Below, piece after piece: positions 1-7,469 of a stretch of DNA of 28,384 bases. The notes beneath the pieces were generated by a model. That model searched no databases. It saw only the letters and a program-made list of their open reading frames with translations, and was not told where the DNA came from. Within the stretch, counting starts at the first letter, position 1. Every line of letters begins with the position of its first letter. Source of the DNA: CAVQGZ01 sp964400785 (GTDB lineage Bacteria > Actinomycetota > Actinomycetes > Jiangellales > Jiangellaceae). The translations under genes and the position numbers were made by a program. Where the stretch lies: the NCBI GenBank assembly GCA_964400785.1, contig CAYNWB010000028.1:1-28384 (forward strand), written 5' to 3'.

Positions 1-4
1 TCAC

Positions 5-32
5 GCGGCACGAGCGCGGCACGAGCGCGGCA
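5..32. repeat. 11-bp tandem repeat at left edge
   Basis: The unit GCGGCACGAGC occurs twice in tandem (5-15 and 16-26), followed by a partial third copy, GCGGCA (27-32). It directly abuts the left end of the insertion sequence. Nothing can be said about its role, and the window edge hides whether it continues. Confidence 0.7.
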
Positions 33-1762
33 TGTCAAGTTCCGGTACCTACGTGACAGTCGCTGTTCGGTAGGTGGGTGACACCGGTGGTGGGTTACTG
101 GCTCACCGTGGCGTTGCGGCGGACGGGGCGTCCGTGGGGGACGGCGAAGGCGCCCATCTCGGCGATCGGGTCGTGGCGGATGGGGTGGACCCGGATGACC
201 TTGCCGTCGGGGCTGGACAGCTGGACCGAGCCGGCGACGATCGCGACCTGGATGGGCTGGCCGCGCCAGGCCCGCCCGGCGGTGTAGGACACCCCGGCGA
301 AGGAGACGTGCCCGTTGACGTCGGCCTTGCGGGTCACCGACAGCCCACTGGTCGGCCTGCGCGCGCTGCGGGCCGGCAGGGCACGGTCCGGGCGCGCGGT
401 CTCCTTCCCGCGCTGCACGTGCGTGCCGATGAGCACCCCCTCGTGCAGCACCTCGACCAGGCCACGCCGGGCCACGACCTCGACCTGCCGACCCGCATAC
501 GCCGACCCGACCCGGTAGGAATGCCCGGCCAGCCGGATCTGCCCACCCTGGTCCACCCACCGCGACACCCCCGGCGGACGCGCCGGCACCGACACCGCCG
601 GCAGCGCCGCAGACTCGGCGGCGCTGTCCTCGAGGTCCACCGGCTGCAGGGCCGCGCCGGCGGTGGCGAACCGCTCGGCCGGGGTGCGGTTGCCCAGCGA
701 CCGGTGCGGCCGATCGGTGTTGTAGACCTCCACCCACTGATCCAGCGCCTCCTGCGCCTGCTCGATCGTGTCCCACTCGCGCAGGTGGTCATCGAAGAAC
801 TCCGCCCGCATCGTCTTGTGCAGCCGCTCCACCTTCCCCGTCGTGGTCGGCGAGTACGGCGCGGTCAACAGGTGCGTGATCCCGTTCGCGTGACACACCC
901 GGTCGAACCCCACCAACCGTGACGGGGCCACCGGCCGGTCCTTCCCCGCAGTGAACCGGCCGGTGAACACCTTCCCGTTGTCGGTCAACACCTGCTCCGG
1001 CACCCCATGCTCGGCCAGCGCGAACCGCAACGCCGCCACCACCGCCGGACCCGTCGCCCGCCCCACCACCCGGGCGCAGACCACGAACCGGGAATGGTCA
1101 TCGATGCCCGTGACCACCTTCACCTCCCGCCCACCGGCGAGGAACACCGAACCCATCACGTCCATCTGCCACAGCTCCATCGCCCGGCCCCGCTCCCACC
1201 GCCGATAGTCACCCCGCCGGCGCCGCCGCGCCCGCGGCACCACCAGACCCGCCCGGACCAGCGCCCGATACACACTCGACCGGCCCGGCACCGCACCCGC
1301 GGGCAGCACCTTCCCCAGCTCGTAGACGATCCGGTCCGGACCCCACCCCGGATGCTCCACCCGCAACCGCAACACCCTGGCCTCCACCTCCACCGGCATC
1401 TGATGCGGACACGACACCGGCCGCGACGACCGATCCGCCAGGTTCGCGATCCCACCCTCGGCGGCATACCGGCGCAGCCACGCATGCACCGTCTGCCGCA
1501 CCACCCCGAACCGCTGCGCCACCTCGGTCACCGAGGCGCCCTCCAGCACCTCCAACACCGCCCGATACCGCTGCTCCACCACCGCCAGCTCCACCAGCAC
1601 CCCGAGCTCCCTTCCAGCCGAACCGACCAGAAGCAGAGCCTCACCAGCAACCACCAGGGGTGTCAGGCAGGAACCGGAACACTGTCGCGCACCAACCGGA
1701 ACACCGTCCCGAAAGTGTCACCCACCTACCGGAACCCCGATGTCCAGCATGAACCGGAGACA
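33..1762 (-). mobile_element. IS481-family insertion sequence, apparently complete
   Basis: The element is bounded by TGTCAAG at 33 and the complementary end GGAGACA at 1762, giving the TGT...ACA ends usual for IS481. The subterminal inverted repeat GGTAGGTGGGTGACAC is perfect over 16 bp (68-83 against 1715-1730). Copies of ACCGGAAC lie in both ends: right at 1673, 1695, 1728 and, degenerate, 1753; left inverted at 39 and, degenerate, 64. The outer two at each end are spaced 25 bp. A single full-length transposase gene fills the interior. No convincing target-site duplication is visible (left flank GCGGCA, right flank CACATT), so either the exact ends are off by a few bases or the flanks have been rearranged. 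Confidence 0.85.
95..1600 (-). CDS. IS481-family DDE transposase with C-terminal duplicated domain
   Basis: This is the transposase of the surrounding insertion sequence. Numbered from the GTG at 1600, it has an N-terminal helix-turn-helix (VTEVAQRFGVVRQTVHAWL, about 24-42) and an rve/DDE integrase core with D147 (WQMDVMG), D207 (LTDNGKVF) and E258 (TTGKVERLHK). The D207-E258 spacing of about 50 residues is longer than the usual 35 or so because of an insert after TGRF. The C-terminal 170 residues carry two similar small beta-rich units, IRLAGHSYRVGSAYAGRQVEV and VSFAGVSYTAGRAWRGQPIQV in abbreviated form, probably SH3-like DNA-binding barrels. The start at 1600 is preferred because GGAAGGGAG lies about 7 bases upstream; the frame stays open to a GTG at 1654. 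The gene is intact, so the element may be active. Confidence 0.9.
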   Translation of the reverse strand: MLVELAVVEQRYRAVLEVLEGASVTEVAQRFGVVRQTVHAWLRRYAAEGGIANLADRSSRPVSCPHQMPVEVEARVLRLRVEHPGWGPDRIVYELGKVLPAGAVPGRSSVYRALVRAGLVVPRARRRRRGDYRRWERGRAMELWQMDVMGSVFLAGGREVKVVTGIDDHSRFVVCARVVGRATGPAVVAALRFALAEHGVPEQVLTDNGKVFTGRFTAGKDRPVAPSRLVGFDRVCHANGITHLLTAPYSPTTTGKVERLHKTMRAEFFDDHLREWDTIEQAQEALDQWVEVYNTDRPHRSLGNRTPAERFATAGAALQPVDLEDSAAESAALPAVSVPARPPGVSRWVDQGGQIRLAGHSYRVGSAYAGRQVEVVARRGLVEVLHEGVLIGTHVQRGKETARPDRALPARSARRPTSGLSVTRKADVNGHVSFAGVSYTAGRAWRGQPIQVAIVAGSVQLSSPDGKVIRVHPIRHDPIAEMGAFAVPHGRPVRRNATVSQ

Positions 1763-1856
1763 CACATTCCCAACTTCGTTCCCACTCCAGTGAATCCGCG
1801 GGCTATGCAGCCACGACTGGGGAGACTCAGACTGGCAAAAGCACAGGTCAGGACCG

Positions 1857-1887
1857 TGGGCCCCGTGGGACTCGAACCCACAACCCG
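1857..1887 (-). tRNA. Partial tRNA (3' part only), cut by assembly gap; perhaps tRNA-Lys
   Basis: On the minus strand this is the 3' third of a tRNA: a T-arm GTGGG-TTCGAGT-CCCAC, an acceptor 3' strand GGGGCCC and discriminator A. No CCA is encoded. The anticodon arm and 5' half are missing because ten Ns begin at 1888, and the bases after the gap do not supply them. The acceptor and T-arm resemble actinobacterial tRNA-Lys, but the isotype cannot be read without the anticodon. Confidence 0.65.
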
Positions 1888-1897
1888 NNNNNNNNNN
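1888..1897. other. Assembly gap (10 Ns)
   Basis: Ten consecutive Ns. A tRNA is truncated on the left and no matching 5' half is found on the right, so the true gap is longer than 10 bases or the two sides are not adjacent in the genome. Confidence 0.98.
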
Positions 1898-1918
1898 TAA
1901 ACCGACGTCTGACTCGGA

Positions 1919-1954
1919 TCTCTAGGCGGTTCTCTAGGCGGTTCTCTAGGCGGT
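1919..1954. repeat. 12-bp tandem repeat, three exact copies
   Basis: TCTCTAGGCGGT occurs three times without a mismatch at 1919-1930, 1931-1942 and 1943-1954. It lies between the assembly gap and tRNA-Arg, outside any credible gene. The unit contains CTAG, a tetranucleotide that is scarce in many bacterial genomes. Possible roles are binding-site iterons or simple slippage; the sequence alone does not decide. Confidence 0.85.
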
Positions 1955-2041
1955 ACGAATGGCGGTACTGGGGCATTCCGGCGATTCCGGAGCGATCATC
2001 GAGAGGCCCGGAAACCAGCCCTGACCTGCGAGAACGAGGGG

Positions 2042-2114
2042 CGCGCCCGAAGGGATTCGAACCCCTAACCTTCTGATCCGTAGTCAGATGCTCTATCCGT
2101 TGAGCTACGGGCGC
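2042..2114 (-). tRNA. tRNA-Arg (ACG)
   Basis: The minus strand folds as a standard 73-nt cloverleaf. The acceptor is GCGCCCG/CGGGCGC, the anticodon stem TCTGA/TCAGA encloses the loop CTACGGA with anticodon ACG, and the T-arm is AGGGG-TTCGAAT-CCCT(T). The discriminator is G and no CCA is encoded. A -10 box sits upstream at 2135-2140. Confidence 0.95.
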
Positions 2115-2134
2115 ATGGCCAATGGCCGCACATG

Positions 2135-2140
2135 AGTATA
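2135..2140 (-). promoter_or_regulatory. Likely -10 box of tRNA-Arg
   Basis: The minus strand reads TATACT, a near-consensus sigma70 -10 hexamer, 20 nt upstream of the mature tRNA 5' end. No strong -35 is seen. The box overlaps the first ATG (2132) of the opposite-strand frame, which argues against that ATG as a start codon. Confidence 0.55.
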
Positions 2141-2188
2141 CGCCGACAGCTGCGGGCACTCGACGCTCGCGGCTCTACTCTGACGCTC

Positions 2189-2917
2189 GTGGGTGAGGTG
2201 AGCGTCGAAGCCCTCGACCACGAGCTGCGCGTGCACGCCGACCCGGACAGGGCCATTCGGGAGAAGGCGTACCTGAAGTCCGAGCTGACGCACTATGGCG
2301 TCAGCGTCCCGACGCTGCACCGACTCGCGAAGGCCACAGGCAGGCATCTCGACAGGCAGTCGCTGCTGCGCCTGGCAGCCGGCCTGTGGGACGAGCCGAG
2401 TTCGGCACCAGTGCACGAGCGCCGCTATCTGGCCGCGGACCTGCTTGCCCACCGGGTCGACCTTCTCGAAGTCGGCGACGTCGCGGTACTGGAGCGCCTG
2501 CTGCGCCAGTCGCGGACGTGGGCGCTGGTAGACACGCTCGCACCCTCCGTGGTCGGGCCGCTCGACGAGCGACTCCCCGGACGGCTCGACCCCACACTCG
2601 ATCGGTGGGTCGAGGACGACGACTTCTGGATGAGGCGAGCTGCTCTGCTCACCCACCTGATCCCGCTGCGGCACCAGCGCGGCGACTGGCCCCGCTTCTG
2701 CCGATACGCCGACGAGCTGCTGGCAGATCGAGAGTTCTTCGTGGCCAAGGCCATCGGCTGGGTGCTGCGCGACACTGCCCGGCGGCGTCCAAACCTCGTG
2801 CTCGACTGGGTGGAGCCACGAGTCACGCGCATGCAGAGCGTGACGTTCCGCGAGGTTCTCAAGCCCTTCTCAGCCGAGGTCCAGCAACGACTGCGCGACT
2901 ACCGCTCCCACCACTGA
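2189..2917 (+). CDS. DNA alkylation repair protein (AlkD-like, HEAT-like repeats)
   Basis: This is a predicted alkylpurine DNA glycosylase-type protein of the AlkC/AlkD superfamily, which removes cationic alkylated bases. The 242-residue length matches AlkD (about 240). Family-like features are the N-terminal stretch EKAYLKSELTHYGVSVPTLH, helical HEAT-like repeats throughout, the segment WVEDDDFWMRRAALL, and FVAKAIGWVLRD near the C-terminus. The frame is open from ATG 2132, but that ATG lies in the tRNA-Arg promoter and has no ribosome site. GTG 2189 has TACTCT (2176-2181) exactly 7 nt before it, fitting a leaderless start. GTG 2198 (MSVEALDHEL) is an equally good homology start. The gene stands alone ahead of the transporter gene. 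Function is inferred from family resemblance. Confidence 0.82.
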   Translation: MGEVSVEALDHELRVHADPDRAIREKAYLKSELTHYGVSVPTLHRLAKATGRHLDRQSLLRLAAGLWDEPSSAPVHERRYLAADLLAHRVDLLEVGDVAVLERLLRQSRTWALVDTLAPSVVGPLDERLPGRLDPTLDRWVEDDDFWMRRAALLTHLIPLRHQRGDWPRFCRYADELLADREFFVAKAIGWVLRDTARRRPNLVLDWVEPRVTRMQSVTFREVLKPFSAEVQQRLRDYRSHH

Positions 2918-2939
2918 CCCCCGCTGATCGCCCAGGCCC

Positions 2940-2965
2940 TAGTATCCGGCCACCGCCTTGGAGGT
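2940..2965 (+). promoter_or_regulatory. Putative -10 and ribosome binding site of the transporter-lacZ operon
   Basis: TAGTAT (2940-2945) fits a -10 hexamer, and GGAGGT (2960-2965) is a strong Shine-Dalgarno sequence 5 nt before ATG 2971. A transcript starting near 2952 would have a leader of about 19 nt. No clear -35 or operator palindrome is visible. Confidence 0.4.
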
Positions 2966-2970
2966 GCCGG

Positions 2971-4314
2971 ATGAGCGACACGCCCGATCTCACTCCACTG
3001 TCTGGCCCGGGGACGCCAGTGGTGAGTCTCGACCCGCTGGCTGAACCCGTCGAGCGTGTGAGGCCCGGGAAGATTGGAGTGCTGGCACTCGCCAACCTGG
3101 GCATCTGGACAGCATTCTTCACACCCATTCAGTTTCTTCTACCCCTGCAGGTCGAAGGCCTCACCCCAGGCTCGAAAGAGACCAGCCTGAGCCTTGTGCT
3201 CACGCTCGGCGCACTTGTCTCGCTCATCTCCAACCCGCTCGCTGGAGCCTTCAGCGATCGCACCGGGTCGACGATGGGTCGTCGTCGACCCTGGGTGCTG
3301 TGGGCGAGCGTCGCCGCAGTCGCTGCCCTGCTGCTCCTGCCCCTCGCGCCGGTCGTGGGCGCGCTGGCGCTGGGATGGGCGCTCGCTCAACTGACGTTGA
3401 ACGCCTCGTACGCCGCGGTCACGGCCGTCATTCCTGACCAGGTTCCGGTCGGCCAGCGCGGCACCGTCTCGGCCGTCGTGGGCGCCGCCCAGCCGCTAGG
3501 CGTGATGGTCGGGGCCATCATCGTGGCGCTCATCCCGCAGACCGGTGTCGAGGTTGGGTCGGACGAGGTCGGGGGGCAGGGCCCGCGCTACATCGCGGTC
3601 GCCGTCGTCCTCGCATTGTCAGCGGCGGTCTTCGTCTGGAAGATGAAGGACCCCCCGCTCGACCGCGCTCGTATCCCAGTACTCGAGCTCGGTCCCTTCG
3701 TGCGAGGTTTCTGGGTCGACCCGCGCAAGCACCCTGACTTCGGCTGGGTCTGGATCACCCGATTTCTTGTCGTTCTCGGCAACGCGTTCGTCACCACGTA
3801 CCTGCTGTTCTTCGCTCGTGACGTCCTCGAGCTGCCACCGACAGAGGCCGACACGACGGTGGCCGGCATCCTCACCTTCTACATCATCACGCTGCTCGTC
3901 TTCGCCTTGGTGACCGGGCCCCTCTCGGACCGCATCGGCAAGGTGCGCATCTTCGTCATGGGGGCGTCGTTCATCATCGCGGCGGCGCTGGTGATCCTCG
4001 CGTTCTCCCGCGACGTCGGAATGGTCACCGTTGCTGCGATCGTCATGGGCGCCGGGTTCGGCTCCTACACCGCCGTAGACCTGGCGCTCATCAGCCGCGT
4101 GCTGCCCCGCCCCGAGGACCGCGCGAAGGACCTCGGTGTGGTCAACATCGCCAACGCCCTCCCGCAGGTGCTGGCTCCCGTGGTGGCGGGACTCGTGGTC
4201 ACCGCGCTGCGGCCGGTCGGCTACGACGTGGCCTACCAGAGCCTCTACCTGGCCGGTGCCGCGCTGACCGTTCTGGGTGCGGTGCTCGTCATGCGCATCA
4301 AGAGCGTCCCCTAG
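2971..4314 (+). CDS. Sugar transporter of the GPH/MFS superfamily
   Basis: A 447-residue integral membrane protein with about 12 hydrophobic segments, the standard size for a major facilitator or GPH (glycoside-pentoside-hexuronide) cation symporter. The loop SDRTGSTMGRRRPWVL (about residues 93-108) matches the conserved loop 2-3 motif of that group; MelB-type and sucrose-type carriers have a comparable D-R...G-R/K-R-P-W/F. A related half-motif, GPLSDRIGKVR, recurs at the start of the second half. The start is set by GGAGGT 5 nt upstream of ATG; the frame is open much further upstream, but there it overlaps the preceding gene. The stop lies 4 bp before the beta-galactosidase start, so co-transcription and a beta-galactoside substrate are likely. 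The substrate is inferred from this neighbour only. Confidence 0.88.
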   Translation: MSDTPDLTPLSGPGTPVVSLDPLAEPVERVRPGKIGVLALANLGIWTAFFTPIQFLLPLQVEGLTPGSKETSLSLVLTLGALVSLISNPLAGAFSDRTGSTMGRRRPWVLWASVAAVAALLLLPLAPVVGALALGWALAQLTLNASYAAVTAVIPDQVPVGQRGTVSAVVGAAQPLGVMVGAIIVALIPQTGVEVGSDEVGGQGPRYIAVAVVLALSAAVFVWKMKDPPLDRARIPVLELGPFVRGFWVDPRKHPDFGWVWITRFLVVLGNAFVTTYLLFFARDVLELPPTEADTTVAGILTFYIITLLVFALVTGPLSDRIGKVRIFVMGASFIIAAALVILAFSRDVGMVTVAAIVMGAGFGSYTAVDLALISRVLPRPEDRAKDLGVVNIANALPQVLAPVVAGLVVTALRPVGYDVAYQSLYLAGAALTVLGAVLVMRIKSVP

Positions 4315-4318
4315 CCCG

Positions 4319-7300
4319 ATGCAGACCTGGCTGGACCCCACGGTCGTGGGAGTCAACCGGGAGCGTGGCCGCGCGATGCTGCCCACGTTCGACTCGCTGG
4401 ACGACCTCGATGCCGGACGCATCGCCAACCGGGTCGACCTCGACGGACACTGGGCCTTCGAGTGGATCAACGGTCTTCGCGACGTCGACCTCGACGCAGC
4501 GGCGGCCCGGGGCGCGAGTGGCGAAGTCGAGATCTCGGTACCCGGTGTGTGGCAGCTGCAGGGCTTCGGCACCCCGATGTACCTGGCCAACCGATTTCCA
4601 CCGGCACTGGGCACACGCAAGAACCGCATTCCCGACATCGACCCCGACCGCAACGAGGCGGGCGTCTACTCCCGCCGTTTCGAGGTGCCGGCACACTGGT
4701 CGGGCCAACGCGTCTACCTGGTTCTGGAGGGCGTGAAGGCCGGCGCATCGGTCGTGCTCAACGGTCGCGAGGTCGGATACACCCAGGGCTCGTTTCTGCC
4801 CGCCGAGTTCGACGTCACCGATCACCTGGTGGCAGGCGAGAACCGGCTCACTGTGGTGGTGCTCCGCTACACCGACGGCAGCTACCTCGAGGGCCAGGAC
4901 ATGTGGTACCTCAGCGGCATCTTCAGGCCGGTGTACCTGCGCTGCGAGCCTGTCGTGTCGCTACGCGACGTCTGGGTACGTGGCGAGCTCGACGAGACCT
5001 ACACGACCGGCACGCTCGTCGCCGAGGTCACGGTCGCCAACCGAACGGCCCGGCCAACAGCGGTCGACGTAGAGGTGCTGCGCGGTGACCCTGGCGGCGG
5101 CGAGCGTCGCCGCGTCGGGCAGACGACCCTGCAGGTTCCGGCTGCCGGACACGCGGTGGCCACCGTGCGCGAGTCGATCGGCGCCGTCATGACGTGGACT
5201 GCAGAGACACCACACCTGTACCCGGTGACCGTGGTGATCCGGCAGGGCGGGGACGTGGTGCAGGCCACGGAGCTTCGCACGGGCTTTCGTACCGTCGAGA
5301 TCCGGGACGAGCGTCTGCTGGTCAACGGTGAGCCCGTGACGCTGCTCGGCGTCAACCGGCACGACTTCGACCCTGACCATGCCTGGGCGGTGCCCGAGCA
5401 CCGCTACCGAGAAGACCTCGTGCTGGCAAAGAAGCTGAACATCAACGCGATCCGGACGAGTCACTACCCCAATCCTCAGGTCTTCTACGACCTCTGCGAT
5501 GAGCTCGGGCTCTACGTGATGGACGAGACCGACCTGGAGTCGCATGGTGTGCGACGCAAGAACGTCCCCGGTGACAACCCCCTGTGGACCGCAGCGTGCG
5601 TCGACCGGATGGAACGCATGGTGCTGGCCGACCGCAACCACCCCAGCATCATCATGTGGTCGTTGGGCAACGAGGCGGGGCTCGGAGGTTCGGACGGCGG
5701 CGCCTTCGTCCGCATGAAGGCGGCTGCTCTGGCTCTGGACGACACGCGACCGTTCCACTACGAGGGCGACCACAACCCCGCCATCAGCGACGTGGTCTCG
5801 CGCATGTACGCCACGGCCGAGCAGATGGCCAGGCTCGGTCGGCACGAGCCGTTGACCTTCGGCCCGCTGACCAAGGTCCGCAACCGCGTGCTGACCGACG
5901 ACAAGGACCTGACGCCAGAGATCGTCGCCGGCCGTCCCGTCCTGCAGTGCGAGTACGCCCACGCCATGCAGAACAGCCTCGGCAACATCGCCGAGCACGT
6001 GGACGTGTTCTTCGCCTACCCCAACCTGATCGGCGGGTTCGTGTGGGACTACGTCGACCAGGCGATCCGCCGCGTCGACCCGGACGGCAGGCAGCGGTGG
6101 CTCTACGGCGGCGACTTCGGCGACACGCCCAACCACGGCACGTTCCTGCTCAACGGCGTGCTCGCCGCCGACCGCACACCTCATCCCAGCGCGGCCGAGC
6201 TGCGCTGGGCCTACCGTCCGGTCGCAGTCACGGCCGACGACCCGCTGCAGGGTCGACTGCGGGTGACCAACCGGTACGCCTTCACCGACCTCGCCGAGCT
6301 CGACCCTGTGGTGACGGTGCTGGTCGACGGTGACGTGGTGCGCCAGCAGAAGCAGGCGGCGCTGCACCTGCCGCCCGGGCAGACCGACGCGTGGCACGTG
6401 CCCGCAGCGATACCACCCTCCGAGGTGAAGGGGGAGGTCGTCGTCCGCGTCGACTGGCACCGCCGCGAGGCGACGGCCTGGTCGCCACCGGGCGAGCACG
6501 TCGCCTTCGACGAGATCGTCGTACCGCGACAGGCAGCGGTGGCGCCGCCCTCGCCGGCATCGCCGCCTCGGGTGACCGTCGCCCCGCGTCCTGGCGTCTC
6601 GTCGCGACGGCGCGGCTCGTCGCTGTGGGTCACTGCAGGAGCCACCGAGGTCGAGGTGGACGCGTCGAGTGGCGAGCTGCGCCGATGGACCCTCGATGGC
6701 GAGGACGTGCTGGCCGCCCCTCTGCGACCGACGTACTGGCGGGCACCGACCGACAACGAGCGAGGCCTCGGCAACGCCGTGCCCGCCCTGCTGGCCCTCA
6801 ACCCTGACCGGCTCTGGCGCTCGGCCCGCCCGAAGGTCTCCGCGGTGCACGAGCAGGCCGACACGTCGGGCGCACGCCTGAGGTTCTCGCTGCGATCAGC
6901 CCTGCTGCGTTCCGCGACGCTGGAGTACCGCCTCGTCGGCACGGGCGACGTCGAGGTCGTGCACGAGGTGGTGCCGAGACGAGCGATGGTGCGGCTCGGC
7001 CTGACGACGCAGCTGTCGCGGGTGGAGCACGTGCGCTGGTACGGCAAGGGTCCGCACGAGACGTACGTCGATCGGCAGCACGGCGCTTGGACGGCCATCC
7101 ACGAGGCCACCGTCGACGACGTCGTGCACGACTACGTCCGTCCGCAGGAGAACGGCAACCGAACAGCCGTGCGCTGGCTCGAGCTGGCGGGGCCCTCCCG
7201 CACGCTGCGCCTCGACGACCTGACAGGGCAGACCATGGAGTTCACGGCGTGGCCCTACACGCAGGCTGATCTCGAGGCGGCCGAGCACATCCACGAGCTG

Positions 7301-7453
7301 GTTCGTCGCGACAGGGTCACCCTGACCGTCGGACGGCAGCGCGGGGTGGGCGGTGACATCCCCGGAGAGGCCGCGCTGCTGCCCGCCTACCGCATGCCGG
7401 CAGGCCGTCCATACCGGGTGGCCGTGCGGATGCGAGCAGTCCCTGCGCTGTGA
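4319..7453 (+). CDS. lacZ: Beta-galactosidase, GH2, LacZ type
   Basis: A cytoplasmic enzyme hydrolysing terminal beta-D-galactosides such as lactose. At 1044 residues it is close to E. coli LacZ (1023), and the full domain order is present. It runs from the N-terminal jelly roll with VPGVWQLQGFGTPMY (about 74-88), through GQDMWYLSGIFRPVYL around D194 and the TIM barrel beginning near VTLLGVNRHDFDP, to the C-terminal Bgal_small domain (about 770-1044, with APTDNERG and WYGKGPHETY). The acid/base E452 lies in SLGNEAG and the nucleophile E545 in LQCEYAHAM. The start at 4319 gives the usual N-terminus with VVGVNRERGRA. No signal peptide is seen. It follows the transporter by 4 bp with only a weak ribosome site, suggesting translational coupling. 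No regulator is adjacent. The natural substrate could be another beta-galactoside. Confidence 0.95.
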   Translation: MQTWLDPTVVGVNRERGRAMLPTFDSLDDLDAGRIANRVDLDGHWAFEWINGLRDVDLDAAAARGASGEVEISVPGVWQLQGFGTPMYLANRFPPALGTRKNRIPDIDPDRNEAGVYSRRFEVPAHWSGQRVYLVLEGVKAGASVVLNGREVGYTQGSFLPAEFDVTDHLVAGENRLTVVVLRYTDGSYLEGQDMWYLSGIFRPVYLRCEPVVSLRDVWVRGELDETYTTGTLVAEVTVANRTARPTAVDVEVLRGDPGGGERRRVGQTTLQVPAAGHAVATVRESIGAVMTWTAETPHLYPVTVVIRQGGDVVQATELRTGFRTVEIRDERLLVNGEPVTLLGVNRHDFDPDHAWAVPEHRYREDLVLAKKLNINAIRTSHYPNPQVFYDLCDELGLYVMDETDLESHGVRRKNVPGDNPLWTAACVDRMERMVLADRNHPSIIMWSLGNEAGLGGSDGGAFVRMKAAALALDDTRPFHYEGDHNPAISDVVSRMYATAEQMARLGRHEPLTFGPLTKVRNRVLTDDKDLTPEIVAGRPVLQCEYAHAMQNSLGNIAEHVDVFFAYPNLIGGFVWDYVDQAIRRVDPDGRQRWLYGGDFGDTPNHGTFLLNGVLAADRTPHPSAAELRWAYRPVAVTADDPLQGRLRVTNRYAFTDLAELDPVVTVLVDGDVVRQQKQAALHLPPGQTDAWHVPAAIPPSEVKGEVVVRVDWHRREATAWSPPGEHVAFDEIVVPRQAAVAPPSPASPPRVTVAPRPGVSSRRRGSSLWVTAGATEVEVDASSGELRRWTLDGEDVLAAPLRPTYWRAPTDNERGLGNAVPALLALNPDRLWRSARPKVSAVHEQADTSGARLRFSLRSALLRSATLEYRLVGTGDVEVVHEVVPRRAMVRLGLTTQLSRVEHVRWYGKGPHETYVDRQHGAWTAIHEATVDDVVHDYVRPQENGNRTAVRWLELAGPSRTLRLDDLTGQTMEFTAWPYTQADLEAAEHIHELVRRDRVTLTVGRQRGVGGDIPGEAALLPAYRMPAGRPYRVAVRMRAVPAL

Positions 7454-7457
7454 GCGA

Positions 7458-7469
7458 GCCTGATCAGGC
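7458..7469. terminator. Short palindrome between convergent lacZ and marC
   Basis: GCCTGATCAGGC is a perfect 12-bp palindrome overlapping the marC stop codon in the 10-bp gap between convergent genes. It has no T-tract and little room for a loop, so a terminator role is only possible. Confidence 0.25.

Noticed and set aside
1848..2159. Open frame across the gap and tRNA-Arg (VAQRIEHLTTDQKVRGSNP type)
   Set aside because: This is the well-known false protein produced by translating tRNA genes, and it crosses unknown bases.
2386..2970. 195-codon upstream extension of the transporter frame
   Set aside because: It overlaps the AlkD-like gene in another frame, and the strong GGAGGT before ATG 2971 fixes the start.
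4961..6850. 629-codon open frame antisense to lacZ
   Set aside because: It lies opposite a gene with a complete set of GH2 motifs, its translation is low-complexity in Arg/Val/His, and no domain is seen. It is a GC-rich shadow frame.
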